DNA of 64,000 bases from Mesorhizobium sp. NZP2298 (GCF_013170825.1 NZ_CP033365.1:372001-436000); one strand, 5' to 3'; shown: positions 44,062 through 53,569, counted from the stretch's first letter. Notes: a model not told the origin generated them from the letters alone. Program-made: numbers and translations.

Positions 44062-45417
44062 CTATAGAGCCGGCCCCAATCGAACGGCGCTTCCATCATA
44101 GAAGCGCGACAGCCGGAAGCGGCTGAGATCATGCCCAGTCTCGTTTCCCTGTATCATGTCGGAAACGACGCGACCGATTCCTGGCCCGATACCGAACCCG
44201 TGACCACTCATGCCGGTCGCGACGAAAAGACCGCCGACCGCCTCCACGCGATCGACGACAGGGACGACATCGGGCATGGCGTCGATCATGCCTCCCCAGC
44301 CCGCCTTTAGCCGAAGCGTTTCGAACTGTGGAAAGAGGTGTTTGAAATTGCGTTCTACCGAACGGAGACCGGAGCGTTCGGCGGCTGGGTTGAGCACCCG
44401 CATGCTTTCGAAGGGGCTGCGGGAATCCGGTGCCCAGTCGCGCGGCGTCGACCAGCTGTCGGGGTAGCCTGACGGAGCGAACGGAAAGTAACGCGTTCCG
44501 AACGGATTGGCCATGAGGGCCGGAAGATACTTGGTGGCGTGCCGGAACGCGTCGGGCCCAACGTAAAGCAAATTACTGCCTCCCGGGGCGAGCGTGTATC
44601 CGCCATCCTGTCTGCGCCTGAACGCGATGTGGTCGTCCGCCGCCGCCCCGGAATAGATTTCGGGCAGGGGTTCCGTTGCGGCCACGGTTACCCTGACGCT
44701 GAGCTGAGGGACGGACACGCCGTGTCTTGCCAGGAGCAGGGATGACCAGGCGCCGCCCGCGACCAGCACGCTGGAGGTCTCAATGTACCCCGCCTCGGTC
44801 CACACTCCCTTGATCCTGCCCGCCGAGATTTCGAGGGTCCGCACTGCGCAATTCTCTACGATCCTGGCGCCTTTTCGGGCGGCAAGCCGAGCAAGCGCGG
44901 GCACCGCCAACCAAGGTTCCGCGCGCATGTCGGAGGGCGTCGTCATCGCACCCTTGAACCTGCGCGACATGCCCTTGATGAGTTTTGCGGTTTCGTCCGC
45001 GTCGAGGAGGCGTGTGTCGAGTTCATGGATCGCGGCGATCTTCATGAATTCTTCGAAGCCGGCCATTTTCTTGTCCGAGCTTGCCAGGTAGGTCACACCT
45101 GTCTGGTTCAGACCGATGTCTTCGCCGCATTCCTCAGCCAGCTGCCGCCATAGGCGAGACGCCTCGATAACAATCGGCAGTTCACCCGCGTCTCGCCCCT
45201 GCTTTCGAATCCAGCCCCAATTTCGGGAGGACTGCTCGGCCGCAACGCGTCCTTTTTCCAGCAGCGTCACCGGAATGTTGCGCTGCGCAAGGAAAAGAGC
45301 GGTCGTTACGCCAATGATACCGCCGCCAACAATGACCACATCCGATGTCTTCGGCGGCGGACCAGCATGTCGGATTGGATCCGCTTCGGAGAACGGGAAT
45401 ATGGGCAAGTGGCGCAT
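44062..45417 (-). CDS. FAD-dependent oxidoreductase (DAO family)
   Basis: This roughly 450-residue amine/amino-acid oxidase-like protein has the N-terminal dinucleotide-binding motif VVIVGGGIIGVTTALFLAQRN. Other segments are SSRNWGWIRKQGRDAGELP, the DAO-type AAGGAWSS-like region (LVAGGAWSSLLLARHG) and the C-terminal FVATGMSGHGFGIGPGIGR. ATG 45417 is chosen; a GTG at 45459 is in frame but has its GGGAGG immediately against it. The gene is convergent with the subtilisin gene and downstream of aglR on the same strand. The substrate is unknown; an unrelated role to alpha-glucoside use seems likely. Confidence 0.88.
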   Translation of the reverse strand: MRHLPIFPFSEADPIRHAGPPPKTSDVVIVGGGIIGVTTALFLAQRNIPVTLLEKGRVAAEQSSRNWGWIRKQGRDAGELPIVIEASRLWRQLAEECGEDIGLNQTGVTYLASSDKKMAGFEEFMKIAAIHELDTRLLDADETAKLIKGMSRRFKGAMTTPSDMRAEPWLAVPALARLAARKGARIVENCAVRTLEISAGRIKGVWTEAGYIETSSVLVAGGAWSSLLLARHGVSVPQLSVRVTVAATEPLPEIYSGAAADDHIAFRRRQDGGYTLAPGGSNLLYVGPDAFRHATKYLPALMANPFGTRYFPFAPSGYPDSWSTPRDWAPDSRSPFESMRVLNPAAERSGLRSVERNFKHLFPQFETLRLKAGWGGMIDAMPDVVPVVDRVEAVGGLFVATGMSGHGFGIGPGIGRVVSDMIQGNETGHDLSRFRLSRFYDGSAVRLGPAL

Positions 45418-45574
45418 CCTGGGAGGAATGATCGATGGCTCTGGTTTACTGGTTGCCACCCTCCCAAAGCCAAATCAAGAGCAGACGCAGGCAGACCATT
45501 ATCCCACGACACGGCAATCGATCGTCCGGCGCCGTCCGCAAGGGCCGGCCTCACGGGACGATTGGGGCTATCTC

Positions 45575-46597
45575 CTACGCCGGCGCACCGGCGACCGAGC
45601 CCCGCACCACCAGATCGACCGGCCAGACCTCGCCGCGGGCGCCCTCTTCCAGGCCCGATATCCGGGCCGCCAGGCGCTCGGCGACGCGCTCGCCGGCGAG
45701 ACGGATGGATGAGCGCGTCGTCGACAACGGTACGGAAAAATTTTCCGGCTTCAGCCAGGGGAAGACATCGTCATGGGCGATCAGCGAGACATCGCCGGGA
45801 ATGGTGAGGCCGAGGTCGCGCACCGCGCGCACGACGCCCAGCGCCATGATCAGGCTTGAGCAAGCGATCGCCGTCGGCGCATCGCTCGCCTCAAGCAATC
45901 GCCTGGTGGCGCGATAGCCGTTTTCTTCGGTCATGGCCACCGAGCAGACGTGGCGCTCGCCGAGGGTCAGCCCGCTCGCGGCGAGCGCCCGGCGCACGCC
46001 ACGCTCGCGATGGATGGCAAAGGTCTCGCGGTCGTCGCCATTGATCAGCGCCAGCCGCCGATGGCCGAGCTGGACCAGCAACCGCGCCGCCTCGTGGAAG
46101 GCGCCCTCATTATCGATGTCGAGATAGGGATAGTCGAAATCGAGGCCCTCGCTGCGGCCGTGGACCAGGTAGGGGATGCCGAGCGTGCTGACCAGCGCCA
46201 CCCGGTTGTCCTGTGGCCTGGGCGACGAGATATAGACGGCATCGACCTGCCGGTTGGCGACGATGCGCCGGTAAGTGGTCTCCTGGTCGTCGGCATCGGC
46301 CGGCGACAGCACAAGATCAAGCTCATGCGAGCGGGCATAGTCGCCGAGGCCGGACAGGAACTCGACGAAATGCGGATCGATGTCGACGGCCGCACCCGTC
46401 GGCAGGACATAACCGATCATGCCGGACTTGCCGGTCGCCAGCCGGCGCGCGCTCGGGTTGGGGCGGTAGCCATGGCGCTTGGCGGCGTCCATCACGCGCC
46501 GGCGCGTTTCCTCGTTGACCTCCGGGTAGCCATTCAGCGCTCGGCTTACCGTGGTCTGCGAAAGCGCCAGCATATGCGCGAGCTGCTTGAGGTTCAC
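45575..46597 (-). CDS. aglR: LacI-type repressor of the alpha-glucoside operon
   Basis: This 340-residue regulator has the LacI HTH at the very N-terminus (NLKQLAHMLALSQTTVSRALNG) and a sugar-binding effector domain (SGMIGYVLPTGAAVDIDP, VDAVYISSPRPQDNRV, VSLIAHDDVFPWLKPE). The GTG at 46597 is preferred because GGAGG lies five bases upstream; an ATG four codons earlier has its site abutting. It is divergent from aglE, with two AAAGCGCTTT palindromes between, one almost at its own start, which suggests autoregulation. Known family members respond to maltose, sucrose or trehalose-type glucosides. Confidence 0.9.
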   Translation of the reverse strand: MNLKQLAHMLALSQTTVSRALNGYPEVNEETRRRVMDAAKRHGYRPNPSARRLATGKSGMIGYVLPTGAAVDIDPHFVEFLSGLGDYARSHELDLVLSPADADDQETTYRRIVANRQVDAVYISSPRPQDNRVALVSTLGIPYLVHGRSEGLDFDYPYLDIDNEGAFHEAARLLVQLGHRRLALINGDDRETFAIHRERGVRRALAASGLTLGERHVCSVAMTEENGYRATRRLLEASDAPTAIACSSLIMALGVVRAVRDLGLTIPGDVSLIAHDDVFPWLKPENFSVPLSTTRSSIRLAGERVAERLAARISGLEEGARGEVWPVDLVVRGSVAGAPA

Positions 46598-46615
46598 AAC
46601 GGCCTCCATTCCCTC

Positions 46616-46625
46616 AAAGCGCTTT
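46616..46625. promoter_or_regulatory. AglR operator, aglR-proximal
   Basis: AAAGCGCTTT is a perfect ten-base palindrome with the central CG typical of LacI-family operators. It lies 19 bases before the GTG start of aglR. It shares its core with the second palindrome in the same divergent promoter region. Confidence 0.6.
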
Positions 46626-46834
46626 TAAATTGAATCGACCCAAGCGCCACAGGGCCGCGAGGGCATCGACACAACCATAAGCGGGGTCGGGACCGGTTTG
46701 AAACAGAAAATTGCTGCTGCGCTGCCAAAAAGCATGCTGCGGTGCACTTTTTGACGCCAGAATCGGCGAGATTAAATCGATTAGCTAACCAAACCTCTTG
46801 ACTTCCGATCGATTCAGTGGCGAGATCAGGAAAG

Positions 46835-46848
46835 CCAAAGCGCTTTGG
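46835..46848. promoter_or_regulatory. AglR operator, aglE-proximal
   Basis: CCAAAGCGCTTTGG is a perfect 14-base palindrome about 112 bases upstream of the aglE start and downstream of a TTGACT -35-like element (46798-46803). Its core is the same AAAGCGCTTT as the site beside aglR, so one repressor probably binds both and may loop the DNA between them. Confidence 0.65.
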
Positions 46849-46960
46849 AAGACTCTTCGAAAGGTTGCGGTTCCCTTGCGACTGAGTCACAGTCCTGCGG
46901 CGTCGGCGGGCGGAATGGAGGTTCCGTCCGGTGTGTGTGACCCACTGGGAGGGAATACCG

Positions 46961-48316
46961 ATGAAGAAAATGCTTTTGCTGGGTGCTGCGTTTGCCACGC
47001 TCGCCCTGAACGCGCCCGCGCATGCCGAACTGAAGTTCAAGCCGGGCGAGGACAAGCGTTTCAACTGGGCAAATTACGAAGACCTGAAGAAAGTCGATCT
47101 CAAGGGCGAGACCCTGACCATCTTCGGGCCGTGGCGCGGCGAGGACGAGGCGCTTGCCCGTTCGGTGCTCGATTATTTTGCCGAAGCGACCGGCGCCGAG
47201 GTGAAGTACTCCTCTTCCGAGAACTATGAGCAGCAGATCGTCATCGACACGCAGGCCGGCAGTCCGCCAAACATCGCCATCCTGCCACAGCCGGGCCTGA
47301 TCCAGGACCTTGCTTCCAAGGGTGTCCTGACCCCGCTGGGCGACGACGTCGCCGCATGGATCAAGGAGAACTACGCCGCAGGCGACTCCTGGGCAAAGCT
47401 CGGCACCTATAATGGCAAGGACGGCAAGCCGGGCTTCTATGCCTTTCCCTACAAGATCGACGTGAAGGGGCTGGTCTGGTACTCGCCCGACAATTTCGAC
47501 GAAGCCGGCTACAAGGTACCGAAGACGCAGGAGGAACTGGCCGAGCTCGAAAAGAAGATTATCGCCGACGGCGGCAAGCCCTGGTGCATCGGGCTTGGCT
47601 CGGGCGGTGCGACCGGATGGCCGGCGACCGACTGGGTCGAGGACATCATGCTTAGGACGCAGCCGCCGGAAGTCTACGACAAGTGGGTCAAGAACGAGAT
47701 CCCGTTCACCGATCCGGCGGTGGTCAACGCCATCGACATCTTCGGCAAGATCGCCACCGACGACAAGATGGTGGATGGCGGCGCCAAGGCAGTGGCCGCG
47801 ACCGACTTCCGCGACAGCCCGAAGGGCCTCTTTATCGTGCCGCCGAAGTGCTACATGCACCATCAGGCGTCGTTCATCCCCTCCTTCTTCCCTGAGGGCG
47901 TGAAGCTCGGCCAGGATGCGGATTTCTTCAACTATCCGCCTTACGCCTCCAAGCCGGAACTCGGCACGCCGCTGGAAGTGGCCGGAACATTGGTCATGAT
48001 CACCAAGGATTCCAAGGCATCGCGCGAGTTCATCAAGTTCCTCGAAATGCCGCTCGCGCATGAATTGTGGATGGCGCAGAAGAGCTTCGTCACGCCCTTC
48101 AAGGGTGCCAACAAGGACGCCTATGGCAGCGATGCGCTGAAAAAGCAGGGCGAGATCCTGGTCGGAGCGACGACGGTTCGCTTCGATGGTTCCGACCTGA
48201 TGCCCGGCAAGATCGGCGCCGGCTCATTCTGGACCGGCATGATCGATCTGGTCGGTGGCAAATCCGCCCAGGACGTGGCCGCCGACATCCAGAAGAGCTG
48301 GGACGCGATCAAGTGA
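46961..48316 (+). CDS. aglE: Alpha-glucoside ABC transporter substrate-binding protein
   Basis: This 451-residue periplasmic SBP of family 1 has a Sec signal peptide (MKKMLLLGAAFATLALNAPAHA). The mature start is ELKFKPGEDKRFNWANYEDL, and later segments are TIFGPWRGEDEALARSVLDYF and PWCIGLGSGGATGWPATDWVED. The pattern and gene order match Sinorhizobium AglE, which binds trehalose, maltose, sucrose and related alpha-glucosides. GGGAGGG precedes the ATG at 46961. Its stop codon lies in the first of three short tandem repeats. Confidence 0.93.
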   Translation: MKKMLLLGAAFATLALNAPAHAELKFKPGEDKRFNWANYEDLKKVDLKGETLTIFGPWRGEDEALARSVLDYFAEATGAEVKYSSSENYEQQIVIDTQAGSPPNIAILPQPGLIQDLASKGVLTPLGDDVAAWIKENYAAGDSWAKLGTYNGKDGKPGFYAFPYKIDVKGLVWYSPDNFDEAGYKVPKTQEELAELEKKIIADGGKPWCIGLGSGGATGWPATDWVEDIMLRTQPPEVYDKWVKNEIPFTDPAVVNAIDIFGKIATDDKMVDGGAKAVAATDFRDSPKGLFIVPPKCYMHHQASFIPSFFPEGVKLGQDADFFNYPPYASKPELGTPLEVAGTLVMITKDSKASREFIKFLEMPLAHELWMAQKSFVTPFKGANKDAYGSDALKKQGEILVGATTVRFDGSDLMPGKIGAGSFWTGMIDLVGGKSAQDVAADIQKSWDAIK

Positions 48317-48362
48317 CCAGCCCGGGCAAGTGACCAGCCCGGGCAGGTGACCAGCCCGGCTT
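48312..48362 (+). repeat. Three 17-base tandem repeats at the end of aglE
   Basis: Units AGTGACCAGCCCGGGCA (48312 and 48329) and GGTGACCAGCCCGGCTT (48346) follow each other. The first includes the aglE TGA stop, and each copy carries a TGA in the same phase relative to the unit. Slippage expansion is the likely origin. Confidence 0.7.
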
Positions 48363-48396
48363 CGGGTGCAATCCAGACTTTCCTGATCCTCATACC

Positions 48397-48421
48397 GAAT
48401 CCGGGCCTCCGGCCCGGATTC
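48397..48421 (+). other. Intercistronic hairpin between aglE and aglF
   Basis: GAATCCGGGCC and GGCCCGGATTC form a perfect 11-base-pair stem with a TCC loop. There is no T run, so it is better explained as an mRNA-stabilising or attenuating element. Binding-protein genes are usually expressed above their permease genes, and hairpins in this position do that in other sugar operons. Confidence 0.55.
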
Positions 48422-48529
48422 ACCGGCAGCACATGCCGGAAGCCTTTCGCGTTCGATTGTTCCGAATAACGAAATCGGTGCATCCAATCGCCAGCACTGC
48501 CTGGCCGATCATGCGCAGGGAGAGGGACC

Positions 48530-49543
48530 ATGGCGGCTCAGATTTTCTCGGCCATATTTGTCATCATCATCGGCGTCGGCGGCTGTGTCGCTTATTTCTG
48601 GGGCGCCAACAAACTGCTCGACCTGACCTTCCCCTCGCGCGGGGTTTCCGGCACGGCCGCCGTCAACAATCTGCGCCGGCAGGGCCTGATACGGCCATGG
48701 CTGTTCGTCGGCCCGGCGCTGATCATTCTCACCATCTACCTGATCTACCCCGTGATCGCGACACTGTGGCTCTCCTTCCTCGACCGCGGCGGCGAGAACT
48801 TCGTCGGCTTCGCCAACTACGAGTGGGCGCTTCGCGATCAGGATCTGCGAAACTCGATCCTGAACAACATCCTGTGGCTGGCCGTGGTGCCCGCCGCCTG
48901 CACTTTCCTCGGGCTGATCATTGCCGTGCTCACCGACAAGATCTGGTGGGGCACGATTGCCAAGAGCCTGATCTTCCTGCCGCTGGCCATCTCCTTCGTC
49001 GGCGCCAGCGTGATCTGGAAGTTCATTTACGAATATCGCGGCGAGGGCCAGGTGCAGATCGGCCTGCTCAACGCCATCATCCAGCATTTCGGCGGCCAGC
49101 CGCAGGTGTGGATATCGCTGCCGTTCTGGAACAATTTCTTCCTGATGATCATCCTGATCTGGATCCAGACCGGTTTTGCCATGGTCATCCTGTCCTCGGC
49201 GCTGCGCGGCATTCCGGAGGAGACGCTGGAGGCCGCCGTCATCGACGGTGCCAACCCGTTCCAGATCTTCTGGAAGATCATGGTGCCGCAGATCTGGGGC
49301 ACGATCGCGGTTGTCTGGACCACCATCACCATCCTGGTGCTCAAGGTGTTCGACATCGTGCTGACCATGACCAACGGCCAGTGGAACAGCCAGGTCCTGG
49401 CCAATCTGATGTTCGACTGGATGTTCCGCGGCGGCGGCGATTTCGGCCGTGGCGCGACAATAGCCATTATCATCATGATCGCGGTCATCCCGATCATGGT
49501 CTGGAACATCCGCCAGGCGAACAAAGAGACGGGAGGGCACTGA
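48530..49543 (+). CDS. aglF: Alpha-glucoside ABC transporter permease
   Basis: This 337-residue inner-membrane protein is MalF-like but short. There is an N-terminal helix (SAIFVIIIGVGGCVAYFWGA), a second (IRPWLFVGPALIILTIYLIYPVIATLW) and the usual six core helices. The EAA loop reads EETLEAAVIDGANPFQIFWKIMVPQI. AGGGAGAGG precedes the ATG. aglG begins two bases after its stop. Confidence 0.92.
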   Translation: MAAQIFSAIFVIIIGVGGCVAYFWGANKLLDLTFPSRGVSGTAAVNNLRRQGLIRPWLFVGPALIILTIYLIYPVIATLWLSFLDRGGENFVGFANYEWALRDQDLRNSILNNILWLAVVPAACTFLGLIIAVLTDKIWWGTIAKSLIFLPLAISFVGASVIWKFIYEYRGEGQVQIGLLNAIIQHFGGQPQVWISLPFWNNFFLMIILIWIQTGFAMVILSSALRGIPEETLEAAVIDGANPFQIFWKIMVPQIWGTIAVVWTTITILVLKVFDIVLTMTNGQWNSQVLANLMFDWMFRGGGDFGRGATIAIIIMIAVIPIMVWNIRQANKETGGH

Positions 49544-49544
49544 A

Positions 49545-50699
49545 ATGGCCGTCGCGACCGGAAATTCCTTCGCCAGCCGTTTCGGCGTCCATATAGCGGT
49601 GCTGGTCTTCGTGGCGATCTGGACCATTCCGACACTCGGCATCCTGGTCTCGTCGCTGCGCGACAAGGACCAGATCGTTGCCTCCGGCTGGTGGAATTCA
49701 TTCGCCAGTTCCAGCCAGACCGAGGCCGGGCGCCTGCCGCCCGCCTCGGCGCAGGCCCAGAAGGACGGCAAGTTCGTCCTCGAGGGCAACATTTTCGGCG
49801 ACGGCGCCAGGCGCAGCATCAGCGCCTTCGGCGTCAAGGCGGCGGCACCGACACAGTATCCGGTCGGCACATCGGCAGACTTGGGTGACGGCGTGACCTT
49901 GCAGGTCAATGCCGACGGCAGCTTCGTCATGGCCTCGCCCGAGGCGTTCGAAGGCGATCGTGGCCAGCGCGTCTACTATGCCTCTTCGGCACCGCCGAAA
50001 TTCACCACCGACAACTACCAGACCGTGCTGTTTTCGGAAGGCATCGGCCGCTCGTTCATGAATTCGCTGACCGTCACCATCCCGGCGACCGTCATTCCGA
50101 TCCTGATCGCCGCCTTTGCCGCCTACGCGCTGGCCTGGATGCGTTTTCCTGGCCGTGCGCTGCTGATAGCGGTCATCATCGGCCTCCTGGTGGTGCCGCT
50201 GCAGATGTCCCTGATCCCGCTGTTGAAACTCTACAACGGCGTCGGCACTTTCTTCGGCGTGCCGTCGAAGACCTATCTCGGCATCTGGCTGGCGCATACC
50301 GGCTTCGGCCTGCCCTTCGCCATATATCTGCTGCGCAGCTATATTGCCGGCCTGCCGCGCGAGATCATGGAATCGGCCCGCATCGACGGTGCCAGCGATT
50401 TCGAGATCTTCGTCAAGATCGTGCTGCCGCTGTCCTTCCCGGTGCTGGCCTCCTTCGCCATCTTCCAATTCCTGTGGGTATGGAACGATCTGCTGGTGGC
50501 GATGGTTTTCCTCGGTACGGCACCCGACCAGATCGTATTGACAGCCAAGCTCAATGCGCTGCTCGGCTCTCGCGGCGGCAACTGGGAGATTCTGACGACA
50601 TCGGCTTTCATCACCATCATCGTGCCGCTGATCGTCTTCTTCTCGTTGCAGCGCTATTTCGTCCGCGGGCTGCTTGCCGGCTCTGTGAAAGGAGGCTGA
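49545..50699 (+). CDS. aglG: Alpha-glucoside ABC transporter permease
   Basis: This 384-residue permease is related to MalG. The first helix (IAVLVFVAIWTIPTLGILVSSL) is followed by an unusually long periplasmic segment of about 120 residues (QTEAGRLPPASAQAQKDGKF onward). The channel core then carries the EAA motif REIMESARIDGASDFEIFVKIVLPLS. The long extracytoplasmic loop is also, to my knowledge, a feature of rhizobial AglG. The next gene, aglA, starts five bases after its stop. Confidence 0.92.
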   Translation: MAVATGNSFASRFGVHIAVLVFVAIWTIPTLGILVSSLRDKDQIVASGWWNSFASSSQTEAGRLPPASAQAQKDGKFVLEGNIFGDGARRSISAFGVKAAAPTQYPVGTSADLGDGVTLQVNADGSFVMASPEAFEGDRGQRVYYASSAPPKFTTDNYQTVLFSEGIGRSFMNSLTVTIPATVIPILIAAFAAYALAWMRFPGRALLIAVIIGLLVVPLQMSLIPLLKLYNGVGTFFGVPSKTYLGIWLAHTGFGLPFAIYLLRSYIAGLPREIMESARIDGASDFEIFVKIVLPLSFPVLASFAIFQFLWVWNDLLVAMVFLGTAPDQIVLTAKLNALLGSRGGNWEILTTSAFITIIVPLIVFFSLQRYFVRGLLAGSVKGG

Positions 50700-50703
50700 A
50701 ACC

Positions 50704-52368
50704 ATGCAATCCGCTTTGAAGGCCAGCTCGAAGCCTGACCTTGCCGTCGATCGCGACTGGTGGCGAGGGGCTGTGATCTACCAGATCTATCCGCGCAGCT
50801 ACCAGGATTCGAACGGCGACGGGATCGGCGACCTCAGGGGCATTATCGGGCGGCTGCCCTATATCGCCGCTCTCGGCGCTGACGCCATCTGGATCTCGCC
50901 CTTCTTCAAATCGCCGATGAAGGATTTCGGCTACGACGTCTCGGACTATTGCGACGTCGACCCGATGTTCGGCACGCTGGCCGATTTCGATGCACTCACA
51001 GCGGAAGCGCATCGGCTGGGCCTCAAGGTGATGATCGACGAAGTGCTGTCGCATACCGCCGACAGCCATCCCTGGTTCAAGGAAAGCCGGTCGAGCCGCA
51101 CCAATCCGAAGGCGGACTGGTATGTCTGGGCGGACGCCAGGCCGGACGGCACACCGCCCAACAACTGGCTGTCGATCTTCGGCGGATCGGCGTGGCAGTG
51201 GGACACCAGCCGCCAGCAATATTACCTGCACAATTTCCTTGCCGAACAGCCCGACCTCAACTTCCACAACCGCGAAGTCCAGGACGCGCTGCTCGACGTC
51301 ACCCGCTTCTGGCTGGAACGCGGCGTCGACGGCTTCCGCCTCGACACGATCAATTTCTACTTCCACAGCCAGGGCCTGGAAAACAATCCGCCGCTGCCGC
51401 CTGAACAGCGCAACGACCAGACAGCACCAGCGGTCAATCCCTACAACTACCAGGACCATCTTTACGACAAGAGCCGTCCGGAAAACCTAGGCTTCCTCGA
51501 ACGCTTCCGCGCCTTGCTCGATGAATATCCGGCGACCGCCGCGGTCGGTGAAGTCGGCGATTCGCAGCGCGGTCTGGAAGTCGTGGCCGCCTATACCGCC
51601 GGCGGCAAGCGCGTGCACATGTGCTATTCCTTCGACTTCCTGGCGCCGGAAAAGATCAGCGCGGCCAAGGTCCGCTCGGTGCTGGAAGCCTTCGGCAAGG
51701 TCGCCAGCGACGGCTGGTCGTGCTGGGCGTTTTCCAACCATGACGTGATGCGCCCGGCCTCGCGTTGGGCTGCCGATGAGGCCGACCCGACCGCCTATCT
51801 CAAGGTCATCTCGGCATTGCTGATGTCGCTGCGCGGCTCGGTCTGCATCTATCAGGGTGAGGAGCTCGGGCTCGGCGAGGCCGAATTGCGCTTCGAGGAT
51901 TTGCAAGACCCCTATGGCATCCGCTTCTGGCCGGAATTCAAGGGCCGCGACGGCTGCCGCACGCCCATGGTGTGGGATGGCAGCGCCAAGAATGGCGGTT
52001 TTTCCCAGGCAAAGCCGTGGCTGCCGGTGCCGGCAAAACATCTGGCGCAGGCGGTCAATGTGCAGCAGGGCGACCAGGCTTCGCTGCTCGAACACTACCG
52101 GCGCTTCCTCACCTTCCGCCGTGCCCATCCGGCGCTGGCCAAGGGCGATATCACCTTCATCGAAAGCGAAGGCGACACCGTCGCGTTCACGCGTCGGGCG
52201 GGCAATGAGCAAGTCGTCTGCGTCTTCAACCTCGGCGCCAAACCGGCCAAGGTTGACCTTGGCGGCCCATCACTGCAACCTTTGCCGGGACACGGGTTTT
52301 CCGGACAGGCGAGCACCGGTTCGATCGAACTGGGCGGTTATGGCGCCTGGTTCGGGCGCATCGACTGA
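50704..52368 (+). CDS. aglA: Alpha-glucosidase (GH13)
   Basis: This 554-residue cytoplasmic enzyme hydrolyses the imported alpha-glucosides. A catalytic TIM barrel begins DWWRGAVIYQIYPRSYQDSNGDG. The active-site residues are nucleophile D214 (DGFRLDTINF), acid E283 (AAVGEVGDS) and transition-state D347 (FSNHDVMR), with the calcium/structural VMIDEVLSHTADSHPWF region. No signal peptide is present. It belongs to the GH13 alpha-glucosidase subfamily seen in rhizobial agl operons, lying between the permease and the ATPase gene. Confidence 0.94.
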   Translation: MQSALKASSKPDLAVDRDWWRGAVIYQIYPRSYQDSNGDGIGDLRGIIGRLPYIAALGADAIWISPFFKSPMKDFGYDVSDYCDVDPMFGTLADFDALTAEAHRLGLKVMIDEVLSHTADSHPWFKESRSSRTNPKADWYVWADARPDGTPPNNWLSIFGGSAWQWDTSRQQYYLHNFLAEQPDLNFHNREVQDALLDVTRFWLERGVDGFRLDTINFYFHSQGLENNPPLPPEQRNDQTAPAVNPYNYQDHLYDKSRPENLGFLERFRALLDEYPATAAVGEVGDSQRGLEVVAAYTAGGKRVHMCYSFDFLAPEKISAAKVRSVLEAFGKVASDGWSCWAFSNHDVMRPASRWAADEADPTAYLKVISALLMSLRGSVCIYQGEELGLGEAELRFEDLQDPYGIRFWPEFKGRDGCRTPMVWDGSAKNGGFSQAKPWLPVPAKHLAQAVNVQQGDQASLLEHYRRFLTFRRAHPALAKGDITFIESEGDTVAFTRRAGNEQVVCVFNLGAKPAKVDLGGPSLQPLPGHGFSGQASTGSIELGGYGAWFGRID

Positions 52369-52400
52369 ATCTTTTTTGAGCGATCACTGGGAGGAAACCA

Positions 52401-53513
52401 ATGGCCGATGTCAATTTGAGACAAGTGAAGAAGTCCTACGGCAATCTCAACATTCTCCACGGCATCGACCTCGATATCAAATCGGGCGAGTTCATCGTCT
52501 TCGTCGGTCCATCGGGCTGCGGCAAGTCGACCTTGCTGCGTTCGATCGCCGGGCTCGAGGAAATCACTTCGGGTGAGCTCAAGATCGACGGCGAGGTGGT
52601 CAACGACGTGCCGCCGTCGAAGCGCGGCATCGCCATGGTGTTCCAGTCCTATGCGCTCTATCCGCACATGACCGTCTACGACAACATGGCGTTCTCGATG
52701 AAGATCGGCAAGGAGAACAAGGCCGAGATCGACCGCCGCGTGCGTCAGGCGGCGGAAATCCTGCAACTGACCAAGTATCTCGACCGGCTGCCCAAGGCGA
52801 TGTCGGGTGGGCAGCGCCAGCGCGTCGCCATCGGCCGCGCCATTGTGCGCAATCCGAAAGTGTTCCTGTTCGACGAGCCGCTCTCCAACCTTGACGCCGC
52901 ACTGCGCGTCGCCACGCGCATCGAGATCGCCAAGCTCAAGGAATCGATGCCCAACACGACCATGATCTACGTCACCCACGACCAGGTCGAGGCGATGACG
53001 CTGGCCGATCGCATCGTCGTGCTCAAGGACGGGCACATCGAACAGGTCGGCACGCCGATGGATCTCTACAAGAAGCCCGGCAATCTGTTCGTCGCCCAGT
53101 TCATCGGCTCGCCGGCCATGAACATCCTGCCGGCGACGATCGACAAATCAGGCAGCCCGACCGTCGTCAGCCATGTCGGCGGGCGCAAGGCTACGGTGCC
53201 GATCACGACGCCGGCCTCGGCGAAGGGTACGGCTGTAAGCTTCGGCGTGCGGCCGGAGGACCTGATCATCGCCACCGGCGCGGATTATCTGTTCGAGGGA
53301 ACGGTCGATTACGTCGAGCAGCTCGGCGAGGTTCAACTGGTCTATGTCGACATCGGCCGCGCCGACCTGCCTCTGGTGACCAAGCTGCCGGGCAATGTCG
53401 AGGTCAAGCGCGGCTCGACGCTGCGGCTGACAGCCAATGCCGAGGACTTGCATATCTTCGACACGGACGGGCGGTCCTTCGCGCTGCATGAAGCGGAAGC
53501 AAAGGCGGCTTAA
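52401..53513 (+). CDS. aglK: Alpha-glucoside ABC transporter ATP-binding protein
   Basis: This 370-residue MalK-type ATPase has Walker A GPSGCGKST (about residues 36-44), Q-loop VFQSYALYPHMTVYDNMAF, signature MSGGQRQRVAIGRA and Walker B KVFLFDEPLSNLDAALR. The C-terminal TOBE/OB-fold regulatory domain follows (VSFGVRPEDLIIATGADYLFEG). Last gene of aglEFGAK, followed by a strong terminator. Confidence 0.94.
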   Translation: MADVNLRQVKKSYGNLNILHGIDLDIKSGEFIVFVGPSGCGKSTLLRSIAGLEEITSGELKIDGEVVNDVPPSKRGIAMVFQSYALYPHMTVYDNMAFSMKIGKENKAEIDRRVRQAAEILQLTKYLDRLPKAMSGGQRQRVAIGRAIVRNPKVFLFDEPLSNLDAALRVATRIEIAKLKESMPNTTMIYVTHDQVEAMTLADRIVVLKDGHIEQVGTPMDLYKKPGNLFVAQFIGSPAMNILPATIDKSGSPTVVSHVGGRKATVPITTPASAKGTAVSFGVRPEDLIIATGADYLFEGTVDYVEQLGEVQLVYVDIGRADLPLVTKLPGNVEVKRGSTLRLTANAEDLHIFDTDGRSFALHEAEAKAA

Positions 53514-53531
53514 GAGGCCTGTCTGGACAGC

Positions 53532-53569
53532 AAAAAAAGAGCGGCGGGCAAGGCCCGCCACTCTTTTTT
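53532..53569 (+). terminator. Rho-independent terminator of the agl operon
   Basis: The stem GAGCGGCGGGC/GCCCGCCACTC is flanked by seven A on the left and six T on the right, with an AAG loop. This is a classic bidirectional-looking intrinsic terminator just after aglK, and it could also end the convergent DUF680 transcript. Confidence 0.9.
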
